A stretch of 32,860 bases of DNA, from the NCBI GenBank assembly GCA_015492195.1, contig WGFP01000230.1, positions 1-32,860 on the forward strand, given 5' to 3'. Positions within the stretch are counted from its first letter, which is position 1; every line of letters begins with the position of its first letter. Shown here in pieces: positions 1-9,998 of this stretch. A program made the translations under genes and the position numbers. The notes beneath the pieces are model-generated. The model was given only the letters and a program-made list of their open reading frames with translations. It ran no database searches and was not told where the DNA came from. Source of the stretch: Acidiferrobacterales bacterium (GTDB lineage: Bacteria; Pseudomonadota; Gammaproteobacteria; Acidiferrobacterales; Sulfurifustaceae).

Positions 1-636
<636 letters not shown>

Positions 637-638
637 CG

Positions 639-1205
639 ATGGCGATGACCGTAGATAAAATCAAAAAAGACTCGGAAAGCCGAATGGCGAAGTCTGTGGA
701 AACGTTAAAAACGGATCTAAGCAAGATCCGGACGGGCCGTGCGCATGCCGGTTTACTTGATCATATACGAGTGGATTACTACGGCACGAAAACGCCGCTT
801 AACCAGATGGCGAACATTTCGGTAAGTGACGCCCGTACGCTTACCGTGACGCCATGGGACAAAGGGACGATTCAGGCCGTTGAAAAGGCAATCCGGGAAT
901 CGGAGCTCGGCCTTAATCCGGCCACGGCGGGCCAGATTATCCGTGTGCCGTTACCGCAACTCACTGAGGAACGTCGCAAGGAGCTGAGCAAGCACGTGCG
1001 CGCCGAAGGCGAGAATGCCAAGATCGCCATTCGCAATATTCGCCGCGACAGCAACCATCATCTCAAGGAATTATTGAAAAAGAAGCTTATTACCGAGGAC
1101 GAGGACAAGCGAGCGGAGCAAGACATACAGAAATTCACTGACCGTTTTGTCGACGAGGTGGATAAACTGGTTTCCGCCAAAGAGCAAGATATCATGCAGA
1201 TCTGA
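639..1205 (+). CDS. frr: Ribosome recycling factor
   Basis: Splits post-termination ribosomes together with EF-G. It begins 2 bases after the pyrH stop. The product is 188 residues from the ATG at 639, or 186 from the in-frame ATG at 645. The second fits the family N-terminus better, but the only Shine-Dalgarno-like GGAG (623-626) is nearer the first. Family hallmarks are SKIRTGRAHAGLLD near residue 29, VTPWDKGTIQAVEKAI, LGLNPATAGQIIRVPLPQLT and the long helical KYVRAEG/RNIRRD-type region. The C-terminus ends in KEQDIMQI, close to the enteric KEAELMQF. No anomalies. Confidence 0.97.
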   Translation: MAMTVDKIKKDSESRMAKSVETLKTDLSKIRTGRAHAGLLDHIRVDYYGTKTPLNQMANISVSDARTLTVTPWDKGTIQAVEKAIRESELGLNPATAGQIIRVPLPQLTEERRKELSKHVRAEGENAKIAIRNIRRDSNHHLKELLKKKLITEDEDKRAEQDIQKFTDRFVDEVDKLVSAKEQDIMQI

Positions 1206-1267
1206 GGCTGCCCCCATTCCGCTTCACCGTTATACAACTGGGTGATCGTGATGCGTTTATTTTTCCA

Positions 1268-2044
1268 ATGACTAAAGACGGCATAATGAGCACCGTTCCA
1301 TCCGTTGTTTCCGATCCGGCGATACCCAGACATATCGCTATTATTATGGACGGAAACGGCCGTTGGGCGAGACAGCGGAGAATGCCGAGAATCGCCGGTC
1401 ATCGTAAAGGCGTTGAGCGCGTACGTGAGCTTGTTATTGCGTGCAAAGAAGCAGGTATTGAATACCTGACACTGTTTGCGTTCAGCAGCGAGAACTGGCG
1501 GCGGCCGAAACAAGAGGTAAAGATGCTCATGGAGCTTTTTATGAACGCTCTTGACAAGGAAGTCAAAAAATTGCACGAGAAGGGCGTGCGCTTCCGCGTT
1601 ATCGGCGACAGCACGCGGTTCGGCAAGGAAATTACGGAAAGGATACGGAAGGCGGAAACGCTGACGCGGGACAACTCGGCGCTTACGTTGACCATTGCGG
1701 CCAATTACGGTGGACGATGGGACATTGCCCGCGCCTGCACCGAGTTGGCGCGACGTGCCGTATCGGGCAAGATCGATGCCGCCACGATTACGCCCGAGAG
1801 TCTTGAGGCCTTCCTTAGCACGAGCGGTATCCCCGAACCCGACCTGTTCATTCGCAGCGGTGGAGAACAGCGAATCAGTAATTTTCTATTATGGCAGCTT
1901 GCTTATACCGAGTTGTATTTTACGCCGGTTCTGTGGCCGGACTTTGATCGCATTCAATTTGAGCAAGCCCTGGCTTCTTACGCCGGACGACAGCGCCGTT
2001 TTGGTCTGACCGGTGAGCAGGTCGAAGCCGCGCGTCATGCTTAA
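1268..2044 (+). CDS. uppS: (2Z,6E)-farnesyl-diphosphate-specific undecaprenyl diphosphate synthase
   Basis: Condenses eight isopentenyl diphosphates onto farnesyl diphosphate to make the C55 lipid carrier precursor used for peptidoglycan and O-antigen. The product is 258 residues from ATG 1268. An ATG at 1286 would give 252, close to the E. coli length of 253. The catalytic MDGNGRWA motif (Asp28 with the first start), FAFSSENWRRP, LTIAANYGGRWDI and IRSGGEQRISNFLLWQLAY are all present. The last covers the IPP-binding Arg and Ser residues. A 62-bp gap separates it from frr. It overlaps cdsA by 8 bases, so the two prenyl and phospholipid genes are probably translationally coupled. Confidence 0.97.
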   Translation: MTKDGIMSTVPSVVSDPAIPRHIAIIMDGNGRWARQRRMPRIAGHRKGVERVRELVIACKEAGIEYLTLFAFSSENWRRPKQEVKMLMELFMNALDKEVKKLHEKGVRFRVIGDSTRFGKEITERIRKAETLTRDNSALTLTIAANYGGRWDIARACTELARRAVSGKIDAATITPESLEAFLSTSGIPEPDLFIRSGGEQRISNFLLWQLAYTELYFTPVLWPDFDRIQFEQALASYAGRQRRFGLTGEQVEAARHA

Positions 2045-2867
2045 GCAACGAATTCTGACCGCGCTTGTATTAGCCCTGCTGTTGGTGGCGACGGTGTTCT
2101 ACCTTCCGCCTGTTTGGGTCGCGGTTGTGTTCGGTTTGTTGATAACCGCCGCCGCTTGGGAATGGACGACGCTTGCCGGCCTGACGCGCCTTTGGCACCG
2201 GGGTGTCTATACGGGTCTTCTGGTTCTGATGGGCGGTGCCGGCGTGTTATGGGTTTTGCGACAGCCGTCGATTATTCTTCCGTTGTTAATCGTTGTTATT
2301 GTGTGGTGGTTATGGGCGTTGATTGGACTGGTTTTCCGGAGCAATGCCCATAACGGCATGTTTTTCTCGTCTTCAGGAAAAATCACGAGCGGTTTTTTTA
2401 TTTTGATACCCGCCTGGATGGCTGCGCTTTTTCTGCATTCAGAGGACCCAAGCAGCCCGGCCGCGCTGCTGTTTATTTTTTTATTGGTATGGGTTGCAGA
2501 CATCGCGGCCTATTTTGCCGGACGTGCCTATGGCAAAATGAAACTTGCTCCTAACGTAAGTCCTGGTAAGACAGTGGAAGGTTTGTTGGGCGGACTCCTT
2601 GCCGCAGTGTTGCTCGCCCTCGTTTACGGGGCAATTGTTTGGGGACTCAAGGCCGGCGAGCTTGCGTTGTGGGCCGTGCTGGCGGTTGTTGTTACCCTGT
2701 TTTCCGTCGTAGGCGATCTCGTGGAAAGCAAATTTAAACGCATAGCGGGTATGAAGGACAGCAGCCATTTGCTGCCGGGACACGGAGGCGTGCTTGACCG
2801 CATTGACGCCTTTACCGGCGCGGTGCCGGTGTTTGTATTAGGCTGGATGTATTTAGTGAAACAATAG
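2037..2867 (+). CDS. cdsA: Phosphatidate cytidylyltransferase (CDP-diglyceride synthase)
   Basis: An integral membrane enzyme making CDP-diacylglycerol from phosphatidate and CTP, the branch point of phospholipid synthesis. I chose ATG 2037 (overlap ATGCTTAA with uppS) because the protein then begins [12 protein letters not shown], matching the MLKYRLISAFVL start of E. coli CdsA. A GTG at 2013 would add 8 residues. It has 276 residues with about seven or eight hydrophobic spans. The family signature near the C-terminus is intact: [20 protein letters not shown] followed by [23 protein letters not shown] is the other conserved loop. It ends 2 bases before dxr. Confidence 0.96.
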   Translation: MLKQRILTALVLALLLVATVFYLPPVWVAVVFGLLITAAAWEWTTLAGLTRLWHRGVYTGLLVLMGGAGVLWVLRQPSIILPLLIVVIVWWLWALIGLVFRSNAHNGMFFSSSGKITSGFFILIPAWMAALFLHSEDPSSPAALLFIFLLVWVADIAAYFAGRAYGKMKLAPNVSPGKTVEGLLGGLLAAVLLALVYGAIVWGLKAGELALWAVLAVVVTLFSVVGDLVESKFKRIAGMKDSSHLLPGHGGVLDRIDAFTGAVPVFVLGWMYLVKQ

Positions 2868-2869
2868 GA

Positions 2870-4123
2870 ATGAATACAAAAGCATCAAAAGACGGGAACC
2901 CACACGGCGAGGAAGCCACGGTCCGGGGCGTTGCCATCCTGGGGTCAACAGGCTCCATCGGCGTCAGCACACTGGATGTATTGGCCAGGCATCCGCAGCG
3001 CTTTCGGGTCACGGCTCTGACGGCCAATACCCAGGTGGAGCGAATGTTTGAGCAGTGCCGGCGCTTCGTCCCCGCTCAAGCGGTCATGCTGGACTTGCGG
3101 GCTGCTGACGCCCTTCAGGCCAAGATAAATCAAGCAGGGTTGGCCGTCGAGGTGCTTTCCGGTATGGAGGCGTTGAAGCAAGTGGTCGCTTCGCCGCAAA
3201 CGCATATCGTTATGGCGGCGATCGTCGGTGCCGCCGGCCTGCAGCCGACGCTTGCAGCCGTCCGTGCCGGTAAACGCGTGCTTCTTGCCAATAAAGAACC
3301 GTTGGTCATGTCCGGCAATATCTTTATTGACGAGGCGAGAAAGTCGGGCGCGGAATTGTTGCCGATTGACAGTGAACACAATGCGATTTTCCAGTGCATG
3401 CCGTGCAACTACCGGACCGGTGAATCGCGCGCAGAGGTGCGCCGGATATTTTTAACTTGTTCCGGCGGCCCGTTTCACGCTGCATCGCTTGCGGAGCTTG
3501 CGAATGTCACCCCCGAGCAGGCCTGCGCCCACCCGAACTGGGCCATGGGCCGCAAGATATCGGTGGATTCGGCAACGCTGATGAATAAAGGCCTGGAGTT
3601 GATAGAGGCCTGCTGGCTCTTCGGTGTGACGCCGGAACAGGTGGATATCGTGATCCATCCGCAGAGCGTAATCCATTCTATGGTGGAATACCTCGACGGC
3701 TCCGTGTTGGCGCAGTTGGGAAATCCGGATATGCGCACGCCGATCGCGCACGCGCTCGCGTGGCCGCATCGCGTTGATTCCGGCGTAAAAGAACTGGATT
3801 TGTTCAATATCGCACACCTGGATTTTGAGCGCCCCGATCTTGACCGCTTTCCATGCCTGCGGCTCGCCTGCGAGGCGGCGCATGCCGGCGGCACGGCGCC
3901 GGTGGCACTTAATGCCGCAAACGAGATCGCTGTCGAGGCTTTTCTGGAACGCCAAATACGTTTTACCGATATACCGCGGATTATCGAGCACGCATTATCA
4001 CATGCGTCTCATGCGCTTAATGCGGATCTTGAGGCCATCCTCAAAGAGGATGCCATGGCCAGAGACACGGCAAGGCGGTTTATTGTCGATATGAAACACG
4101 AAGTAAAACGGGGGGCGTTGTGA
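2870..4123 (+). CDS. dxr: 1-deoxy-D-xylulose 5-phosphate reductoisomerase
   Basis: Second enzyme of the MEP isoprenoid pathway. It converts DXP to 2-C-methylerythritol 4-phosphate with NADPH and a divalent metal. The product is 417 residues against about 398 in E. coli, and the extra length is a polar N-terminal tail of about 20 residues before the NADPH-binding ILGSTGSIG. Metal and substrate residues are present in [13 protein letters not shown] (Asp, Ser, Glu) and in [20 protein letters not shown] followed by GLELIE. The flexible loop reads LTCSGGPF, where E. coli has LTGSGGPF, so there is a Cys just before the substrate-binding Ser. ATG 2870 follows the cdsA stop by 2 bases. Its stop overlaps rseP as GTGA. 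It supplies isoprenoid precursor for the neighbouring UppS. Confidence 0.97.
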   Translation: MNTKASKDGNPHGEEATVRGVAILGSTGSIGVSTLDVLARHPQRFRVTALTANTQVERMFEQCRRFVPAQAVMLDLRAADALQAKINQAGLAVEVLSGMEALKQVVASPQTHIVMAAIVGAAGLQPTLAAVRAGKRVLLANKEPLVMSGNIFIDEARKSGAELLPIDSEHNAIFQCMPCNYRTGESRAEVRRIFLTCSGGPFHAASLAELANVTPEQACAHPNWAMGRKISVDSATLMNKGLELIEACWLFGVTPEQVDIVIHPQSVIHSMVEYLDGSVLAQLGNPDMRTPIAHALAWPHRVDSGVKELDLFNIAHLDFERPDLDRFPCLRLACEAAHAGGTAPVALNAANEIAVEAFLERQIRFTDIPRIIEHALSHASHALNADLEAILKEDAMARDTARRFIVDMKHEVKRGAL

Positions 4124-5481
4124 TCAATCTCCTATATTATGTCGCCGCCTTTCTCGTCGCGCTCGGTATTCTTATCGTCGTGCACGAATTCGGACATTTT
4201 TGGGTCGCGAGACGTCTCGGCGTTAAAGTGTTGCGCTTTTCCATCGGGTTTGGAAAAACATTGTGGTCACGCCGGGTAGGCGCCGACAAGATGGAACTGG
4301 TCGTCGCTGTATTGCCGTTGGGCGGTTACGTCAAGATGTTGGATGAAACCGAGGGGAATGTGCCGGAGAGTGAACGTCATCGCGCCTTCAACCGCCAATC
4401 GGTGTGGAAACGCATAGCCATCGTCCTGGCGGGACCGATGTTCAACTTTTTTTTCGCCATCCTGGCCTATTGGTTGATTTATACAGTCGGTGTGGACGGT
4501 ATCAAGCCGGTGGTGGGGAAGGTGGCGGAAGGCTCAATCGCCCAAAAAGCCGGGTTTCGCGTCGGGGACGAGCTGCTCAGCATCGACGGCAAGCAGGTTT
4601 TAAGTTGGGGCCAACGCCGACTCTATCTCTTTCGTAAGGCCTTGGATCAAGACAGCGTCAACGTGCAGGTTCGAGACACGAGCGGCATTGTACAGGAACG
4701 GGTGTTGGATTTGAGGAATTTTCCTGTGGCCAATGTAAATGCCGCGCTGTTGGAGCAAGGAATCGGGTTGTTTGGCTATATACCCAAGGCCTTGCCCGTC
4801 ATTGGCGCGCTCGAGGCAGGCCCGGCCGCGAGTGCAGGCATGCAGGTCGGAGACAGAATAGTAGCGATTGATCAAACTGAGGTGCGCACTTGGGAGGACT
4901 TGGTCGCGTTGATCAGCGGGAATCCCGGCAAGAAAATGACTATTACCGTGGAACGCGGTGATCGCTTAGAGCAACTCGAACTGACCCCGCTTACCGTTGA
5001 GCAGGGGGGGCGAAAAGTAGGACGGATTAACATCCGCCCGCGCTTAATGGATCTGCCCGATGAGCTGCGCGTAAAGGTCAGATTGGGGCCGATCCAGTCT
5101 CTCATTGACGGCGCTGAAAACACCTGGTCGATGTCGCTTCTCACACTGGAAATGCTCTATAGAATGCTCAAGTTGGAGGTATCGACGAAGAATATCAGCG
5201 GACCCATTACTATCGCCCAGTATGCCGGTTATTCCGCCAAGGTTGGATTCTCCCAATTTGTCATGTTTCTGGCGGTAATCAGTATCAGTCTTGGCGTGCT
5301 GAATCTGTTGCCTATCCCCATCCTCGATGGCGGCCATTTAATGTATTACAGTATCGAGGTCCTGAAGGGCAGCCCAGTCTCTGAACGTGTTATGGCGTGG
5401 GGGCAGCAGGTAGGCATAATTATGCTTGCCGGTCTGATGATCCTGGCATTTTATAACGATTTAACCCGAATTTTCCGATAA
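4120..5481 (+). CDS. rseP: RIP metalloprotease RseP (site-2 protease family)
   Basis: An inner-membrane zinc metalloprotease. In E. coli it cleaves the anti-sigma-E factor RseA within the membrane after DegS, and also removes remnant signal peptides. The product is 453 residues (E. coli 450). The zinc motif HEFGH is at residues 22-26 in the first membrane span. Two PDZ domains lie at roughly 125-300, and the second metal motif LDG is at 402-404 inside [13 protein letters not shown]. The GTG start overlaps the dxr stop (GTGA). It sits directly upstream of bamA, which links envelope-stress signalling to outer-membrane assembly, as in other proteobacteria. No rseA or rpoE is in this window. Confidence 0.97.
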   Translation: MINLLYYVAAFLVALGILIVVHEFGHFWVARRLGVKVLRFSIGFGKTLWSRRVGADKMELVVAVLPLGGYVKMLDETEGNVPESERHRAFNRQSVWKRIAIVLAGPMFNFFFAILAYWLIYTVGVDGIKPVVGKVAEGSIAQKAGFRVGDELLSIDGKQVLSWGQRRLYLFRKALDQDSVNVQVRDTSGIVQERVLDLRNFPVANVNAALLEQGIGLFGYIPKALPVIGALEAGPAASAGMQVGDRIVAIDQTEVRTWEDLVALISGNPGKKMTITVERGDRLEQLELTPLTVEQGGRKVGRINIRPRLMDLPDELRVKVRLGPIQSLIDGAENTWSMSLLTLEMLYRMLKLEVSTKNISGPITIAQYAGYSAKVGFSQFVMFLAVISISLGVLNLLPIPILDGGHLMYYSIEVLKGSPVSERVMAWGQQVGIIMLAGLMILAFYNDLTRIFR

Positions 5482-5517
5482 ACTCAGCCATTGACTTTAA
5501 TACAACCAGAATAACGA

Positions 5518-7809
5518 ATGAAGAAAATCTTCGCGGCGCTGCTTTTCGGCGTTTTTTTTATACCGTTTGTTCATGCTATTGAATCCTTCGTGGTGAAGGA
5601 CATCCGTGTTGAAGGTTTGCAGAGAATTTCTGCGGGAACCGTCTTTAATTACCTCCCAATCAAAGTCGGCGACACCCTGAATGAAAAATATTCGCAGGAA
5701 GCCATCCGCGCCCTTTTCAAGACCGGCTTTTTCAAGGATGTGCGTTTAGAGCGCCAGGGAAACGTCCTTATCGTTACAGTTGTGGAGCGGCCGTCGATTG
5801 GCAACGTCAAAATTGACGGCACAAAAGAGCTCTCGGAGGAAGACCTGAAGGAAGGTCTAAAGCAAGTCGGTCTCACGGAAGGCCGGATTTTTAATAAATC
5901 ACTGCTCGATAAGGTGGGGCAGGAACTAAGACAACAATATTTTAGTCGTGGCTACTATGCAGTTAATGTGAAGTCCACCGTCACGCCGCTGGAACGTAAC
6001 CGTGTTGCCATCAACATAGACGTGACCGAGGGCAGACCGGCAAAAATAAGAGAAATAAATATTGTTGGCAACCATCGGTTTTCTGACAAGAAATTACGAA
6101 AACTATTCACCCTCGGTCCTAAACCGTGGTATGCATTCTTCTCCAAAAGAGATCAGTATTCCAAACAGAAATTGGGAGGCGATCTTGAGCGTCTCCGGAA
6201 TTTTTACCAGGATCAGGGCTATCTTGAATTTAATATTGATTCAACACAGGTTTCAATTACGCCGGACAAAGAGCATATATTTATTACAGTAAATATTACC
6301 GAAGGAAATAAATTTACAATTACGGATTTTAAGCTTTCCGGAAAATTCGTGGTTCCGGAAGAGGAGCTTCGTGGTTTGGTGACCATCAAGCCCGGCAGCA
6401 TCTTCTCGCGCAAGGCGGTAACAGAAACCACTAAGAAAATATCCGATCACTTAGCCAACAATGGATATGCCTTTGCCAACGTAAACGCCATACCGGATAT
6501 TGATAAAAAAAATTCCCAAGTATCTTTTACCTTCTTTGTTGATCCGGGGAGGCGTGTTTACGTTCGACGCATCAACTTCTCCGGGAATATTGCTACGCGC
6601 GATGAGGTGCTGCGGCGTGAAATGCGCCAGCTGGAAGGCGCGTGGTACTCGTCAAAAAAGATTCAACGTTCTCGTACACGACTTAATCGTCTCGGCTTCT
6701 TTGAAAGTGTGAATATTGAGACACCGGCGGTTCCCGGCAGTCCGGATCAGGTTGACGTTAATGTCAGCGTAAAGGAGCGCCCCACGGGAAATTTTCTGTT
6801 CGGCATCGGTTTTTCTGACGTTCAAGGCGTACTTTTAAATGCCAGTATCACACAAAGCAATTTATTCGGAACGGGAAAGCAGCTCAGCGCGAACGTTGAC
6901 ACCAGTGACGCCACAAAGAGCATAAGCGTTAATTACGTAAACCCATACCATACACCTGATGGGATCAGCCGTGGATTCAATGTTTTTTCAACCAGAATAG
7001 ACGCGGCTCAGGCGAATATCGCGGCTTACGACACCGAGACCACGGGGGCCGGGATATTTTACGGCATTCCCTTGAGCGAAACCCACAGGCTCAACGTGGG
7101 CGCCGACATCGAGAGAATTAGTATCAAAACAACCACGAGCAGCGCCCAGGTTGCACAGGATTTCGTGGCCAAACACGGGGCCTCCAATAACATGTTGAGG
7201 ACCACGTTGGGCTGGTCATTCGATACCTTGGATAATATCCTTTTTCCCACCAAAGGCAGTATACAGCGGTTATCATTGGAGCTTACCGTGCCGGGAAGCG
7301 ATATTGAGTACTATAAAATTAATTATCTAGCAGGACGATATTGGCCGGTGAGTGCGCGTACCAGTTTTAAAATCAAAGGAGAGGTAGGTTTTGGTGATGG
7401 GTATGGGGGCACCGATAATTTGCCGTTTTTCAAGAATTTTTTCGCGGGAGGCAGCAGAACCGTACGGGGCTTCGACCCCCGATCGCTTGGCCCACGCGAT
7501 ACCTTGCCGCCGAACAATCCAATTGGGGGAGACAGGCGAATCTTGGGCAATATGGAATTTTTATTCCCCGTGCCGGGCACAACCCAGGAGCAGAAATCCA
7601 TGCGCCTGAGTGCCTTCGTCGACGCCGGCATGGTTTACGGGCCGGGCGAAAAGCTGGATATGGGGGAGTTGCGCTACTCGACCGGTTTGGCGTTTAATTG
7701 GCTCTCGCCAATCGGGCCGCTCAGTTTCAGTATCGCGGTTCCGCTTAATGACAAGCCGGGGGATGATACTCAATCGTTCCAGTTTACTTTGGGGGTGCCG
7801 CTTAGATAG
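5518..7809 (+). CDS. bamA: Outer membrane protein assembly factor BamA
   Basis: The Omp85-family core of the BAM complex, which folds beta-barrels into the outer membrane. The product is 763 residues. A Sec signal peptide covers about residues 1-20 (MKKIFAALLFGVFFIPFVHA). Five periplasmic POTRA domains follow (about 23-420), then a 16-strand barrel with the diagnostic VRGF motif at 649-652. The POTRA start, VVKDIRVEGLQRISAGTVF, is typical. The C-terminus reads FQFTLGVPLR, so the final residue is Arg rather than the usual aromatic residue of the beta-signal. It lies 36 bp after rseP. No rho-independent terminator is obvious after the stop. Confidence 0.97.
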   Translation: MKKIFAALLFGVFFIPFVHAIESFVVKDIRVEGLQRISAGTVFNYLPIKVGDTLNEKYSQEAIRALFKTGFFKDVRLERQGNVLIVTVVERPSIGNVKIDGTKELSEEDLKEGLKQVGLTEGRIFNKSLLDKVGQELRQQYFSRGYYAVNVKSTVTPLERNRVAINIDVTEGRPAKIREINIVGNHRFSDKKLRKLFTLGPKPWYAFFSKRDQYSKQKLGGDLERLRNFYQDQGYLEFNIDSTQVSITPDKEHIFITVNITEGNKFTITDFKLSGKFVVPEEELRGLVTIKPGSIFSRKAVTETTKKISDHLANNGYAFANVNAIPDIDKKNSQVSFTFFVDPGRRVYVRRINFSGNIATRDEVLRREMRQLEGAWYSSKKIQRSRTRLNRLGFFESVNIETPAVPGSPDQVDVNVSVKERPTGNFLFGIGFSDVQGVLLNASITQSNLFGTGKQLSANVDTSDATKSISVNYVNPYHTPDGISRGFNVFSTRIDAAQANIAAYDTETTGAGIFYGIPLSETHRLNVGADIERISIKTTTSSAQVAQDFVAKHGASNNMLRTTLGWSFDTLDNILFPTKGSIQRLSLELTVPGSDIEYYKINYLAGRYWPVSARTSFKIKGEVGFGDGYGGTDNLPFFKNFFAGGSRTVRGFDPRSLGPRDTLPPNNPIGGDRRILGNMEFLFPVPGTTQEQKSMRLSAFVDAGMVYGPGEKLDMGELRYSTGLAFNWLSPIGPLSFSIAVPLNDKPGDDTQSFQFTLGVPLR

Positions 7810-7982
7810 CCTTCGATCCTTGCTATGGGATATAAGAGGTACCTAAGACTAGGTTAAGATTTAACTGCTGATTTGCAATAAATGGCCAATATCGACCTTC
7901 ATCGTTTGCGGTATTATTCGCAATCTATAATCTATATGATAAGTTAATGATTCATTTGGCCTGGGAGCCCGTTTTTTGAAAG
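7810..7982 (+). other. bamA-skp intergenic region, AT-rich, possible promoter
   Basis: This 173-bp gap is one of the few breaks in the core run. It is clearly more AT-rich than the flanking genes and carries a perfect TATAAT at 7926-7931, about 52 bp before the skp start. The best matching -35 element (TTGCGG at 7906-7911) is only 14 bp upstream, too close for a standard sigma-70 promoter. No good sigma-E consensus (GGAACTT with TCAAA) was found. An internal promoter for skp-lpxD-fabZ-lpxA-lpxB is plausible but unproven. Confidence 0.25.
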
Positions 7983-8513
7983 ATGAATAAACGAATTATT
8001 TATTCCGGTTTAGTCTCGCTGCTTGTGATCTACGGGGTTTTTCTTACGGCTGTTCCCGTTGTTGCGGGAGAACTTAAAATTGGGTATGTCAACGCCGTCA
8101 AGGTGATCGAGGAGGCCCCGCAGGGAAAGGCGGCCTTGAAAAAGATTGAGGCTGAATTTGGTCCACGCGATAAAAAACTCGTGGAAATGCAGAATAAAAT
8201 TAAAAAGCTGGAGGAGGACCTGAAAAAGAATGCACTGGTGCTCAAGGATACGGAACGGCGCACAAAAGAACGCCGGATAGTCGTATTGAAGCGCGATTTA
8301 CGGCGCGCCACTCAGGAGTTCAGAGAAGATTATAATTTGCGGCGCAACGAAGAGCTGGCCGCCTTACAAAGGATTGTATACAAAGCTATCACTGAAATTG
8401 CAAAGAAGGAAAAATTTGATCTGATTCTGCATGAGGGCAGCACAATTTACGCCAGCGGGAAGGTGGACATTACCCAGAAGGTCCTGAAAAAACTTGGAAG
8501 GAAACAGAAATAG
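7983..8513 (+). CDS. skp: Periplasmic chaperone Skp/OmpH family
   Basis: Binds unfolded outer-membrane proteins in the periplasm and hands them to BAM. The product is 176 residues. It has a hydrophobic signal peptide over about residues 1-28, ending near VPVVAG. The mature start LKIGYVNAVKVIEEAPQGK resembles the IAIVNMGSLFQQ region of E. coli Skp. A long charged coiled-coil hairpin follows (about 50-130, rich in Lys, Glu and Arg) and forms the trimer tentacles. The C-terminal strand region FDLILHEGSTIYASGKVDIT is typical of OmpH. The position between bamA and lpxD is the conserved one. It ends 4 bases before lpxD. Confidence 0.93.
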   Translation: MNKRIIYSGLVSLLVIYGVFLTAVPVVAGELKIGYVNAVKVIEEAPQGKAALKKIEAEFGPRDKKLVEMQNKIKKLEEDLKKNALVLKDTERRTKERRIVVLKRDLRRATQEFREDYNLRRNEELAALQRIVYKAITEIAKKEKFDLILHEGSTIYASGKVDITQKVLKKLGRKQK

Positions 8514-8517
8514 ATAA

Positions 8518-9555
8518 ATGGCCGTAACCCTTGCAGAGCTGGCGAAGCGCTTTGGGGGCCGGATACGTGGAAATTCTGACCTGAGGATCGAAAGCGTTGC
8601 AACATTAAACACGGCAGGCCCGCATGATATTGTCTACGTTGCAAGTAAAAAGTATCTAAAATTGTTATCACGTACGTCGGCGGGGGCTGTAATCCTCACG
8701 GAGGCGGACGCCGAACACTATTCCGGCACAACGCTTATCGTCGAGAATCCTCATCTTTGTTACGCGCGAATCGCAACCTTGCTGAATCCTGTTTCCGAAT
8801 GCACACCAGGCATACATCCTACCGCCGTGGTGGATAAGGGCGCTCATATCGCGCCGACGGCGGGAGTCGGACCTCACGCTGTTATTGAGGCAGGGGCTGA
8901 TATCGGTGCGGGGGCGTTTATCGGGCCGGGTTGCTATATCGGCCGCAAGGTAATTATCGGGAATTACACAAGGCTGATCGCCCATGTTGTGATCAATTCA
9001 GGCTGTACAATCGGTAGCAACTGTATTTTACATCCAGGCTCCGTTATCGGCAGCGATGGATTCGGTTACGCGGACGATAATAAAAAATGGGTAAAAGTAC
9101 CGCAGCTGGGCCGCGTGATCATTGAGAATGATGCAGAAATCGGCGCCAACACCACTATTGACCGGGGCGCGCTTGGTGATACAGTCATTGGACACGGCGT
9201 AAAACTGGATAACCTCATACACATCGCGCACAACGTACAGATAGGTGAGCATACGGCCATCGCTGCTTGTGTCGGAATAGCGGGAAGCACAAAGATCGGA
9301 AAGCGTTGCACTATTGGAGGCCAGGCGGGCATTTTGGGCCATTTGGAAATTACGGATGATGTGCACATAACGGCGGCAACGCTTGTTACCAACTCTATTG
9401 CACAATCAGGCACATATTCATCAAGCCTTAAGGCCGGTCCATTGGATAAATGGCGCAAGAACGCGGCAAGATTGCACCATCTGGATGAAATGAACCGTCG
9501 GCTCCGACAACTTGAAGAAAATCTTCAGCGGCTAATTGAGGATCAATCGTCTTGA
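8518..9555 (+). CDS. lpxD: UDP-3-O-(3-hydroxyacyl)glucosamine N-acyltransferase
   Basis: Third step of lipid A synthesis. It adds a 3-hydroxyacyl chain from ACP to the 2-amino group of UDP-3-O-acylglucosamine. The product is 345 residues. The N-terminal uridine-binding domain (about 1-100) begins MAVTLAELAKRFGG. A left-handed beta helix of hexapeptide repeats follows (about 100-300), and the acyltransferase motif LDNLIHIAHNVQIGEHTAIA contains the catalytic His. The C-terminal ACP-binding helix reads LDEMNRRLRQLEENLQRL. A purine-rich GGAAGG (8497-8502) lies ahead of ATG 8518. The stop overlaps the fabZ start (TTGA). Confidence 0.97.
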   Translation: MAVTLAELAKRFGGRIRGNSDLRIESVATLNTAGPHDIVYVASKKYLKLLSRTSAGAVILTEADAEHYSGTTLIVENPHLCYARIATLLNPVSECTPGIHPTAVVDKGAHIAPTAGVGPHAVIEAGADIGAGAFIGPGCYIGRKVIIGNYTRLIAHVVINSGCTIGSNCILHPGSVIGSDGFGYADDNKKWVKVPQLGRVIIENDAEIGANTTIDRGALGDTVIGHGVKLDNLIHIAHNVQIGEHTAIAACVGIAGSTKIGKRCTIGGQAGILGHLEITDDVHITAATLVTNSIAQSGTYSSSLKAGPLDKWRKNAARLHHLDEMNRRLRQLEENLQRLIEDQSS

Positions 9556-9998
9556 ATCAAATCGAAATTAATAATGTCTTAAAACTTCTTCCGCATCGTT
9601 ATCCGTTTTTACTAATTGATCGCGTACTGGATTATTCCAAGAATGAATCAATTACCGCGATTAAAAATGTAACGATTAATGAGCCTTTTTTCCAAGGACA
9701 CTTCCCGCGCCATCCGGTAATGCCGGGTGTTCTAATTCTAGAGGCGATGGCGCAGTCCTGCGCTATTCTCTCATTCAAGAGCATTGAAACGCTTCTAGAT
9801 AAGGGATCTATATATTATCTCGTTGGAATAGATAAGGCGCGATTCAAGCGCCCGGTAGAGCCGGGTGATCAATTGATAATTAAGACAAAGATTATAAGAA
9901 AGGTAAAGAGGGTCTGGTTATTTGAAGGCAGTGCTTACGTGGATGATAATCTGTGCTGCAGTGCGGAATTGATGTGTACTTATAAGGACGTCGAGTGA
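9552..9998 (+). CDS. fabZ: 3-hydroxyacyl-[ACP] dehydratase FabZ
   Basis: A hot-dog fold dehydratase of type II fatty acid synthesis. It converts 3-hydroxyacyl-ACP to trans-2-enoyl-ACP, so it competes with LpxA and LpxD for the same acyl-ACP. The product is 148 residues. The active site is His50 in GHFPRHPVMPGVL and Glu64 in LEAMAQ, with the conserved LLPHRYPFLLIDRV at the N-terminus. Translation appears to start at TTG 9552, which overlaps the lpxD stop as TTGA. No later ATG would preserve the conserved N-terminus. The 3' end overlaps lpxA (GTGA). Confidence 0.97.
   Translation: MNQIEINNVLKLLPHRYPFLLIDRVLDYSKNESITAIKNVTINEPFFQGHFPRHPVMPGVLILEAMAQSCAILSFKSIETLLDKGSIYYLVGIDKARFKRPVEPGDQLIIKTKIIRKVKRVWLFEGSAYVDDNLCCSAELMCTYKDVE

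Noticed and set aside
3280-3480. Dxr residue changes (NKEP, LTCSGG) considered as a sign of altered catalysis
   Set aside because: The metal and substrate residues are intact. These positions vary in the family as far as I recall, so no functional claim is made.
7906-7931. Sigma-70 promoter TTGCGG...TATAAT before skp
   Set aside because: The spacer is only 14 bp. It is kept as a low-confidence note on the intergenic region rather than called as a promoter.
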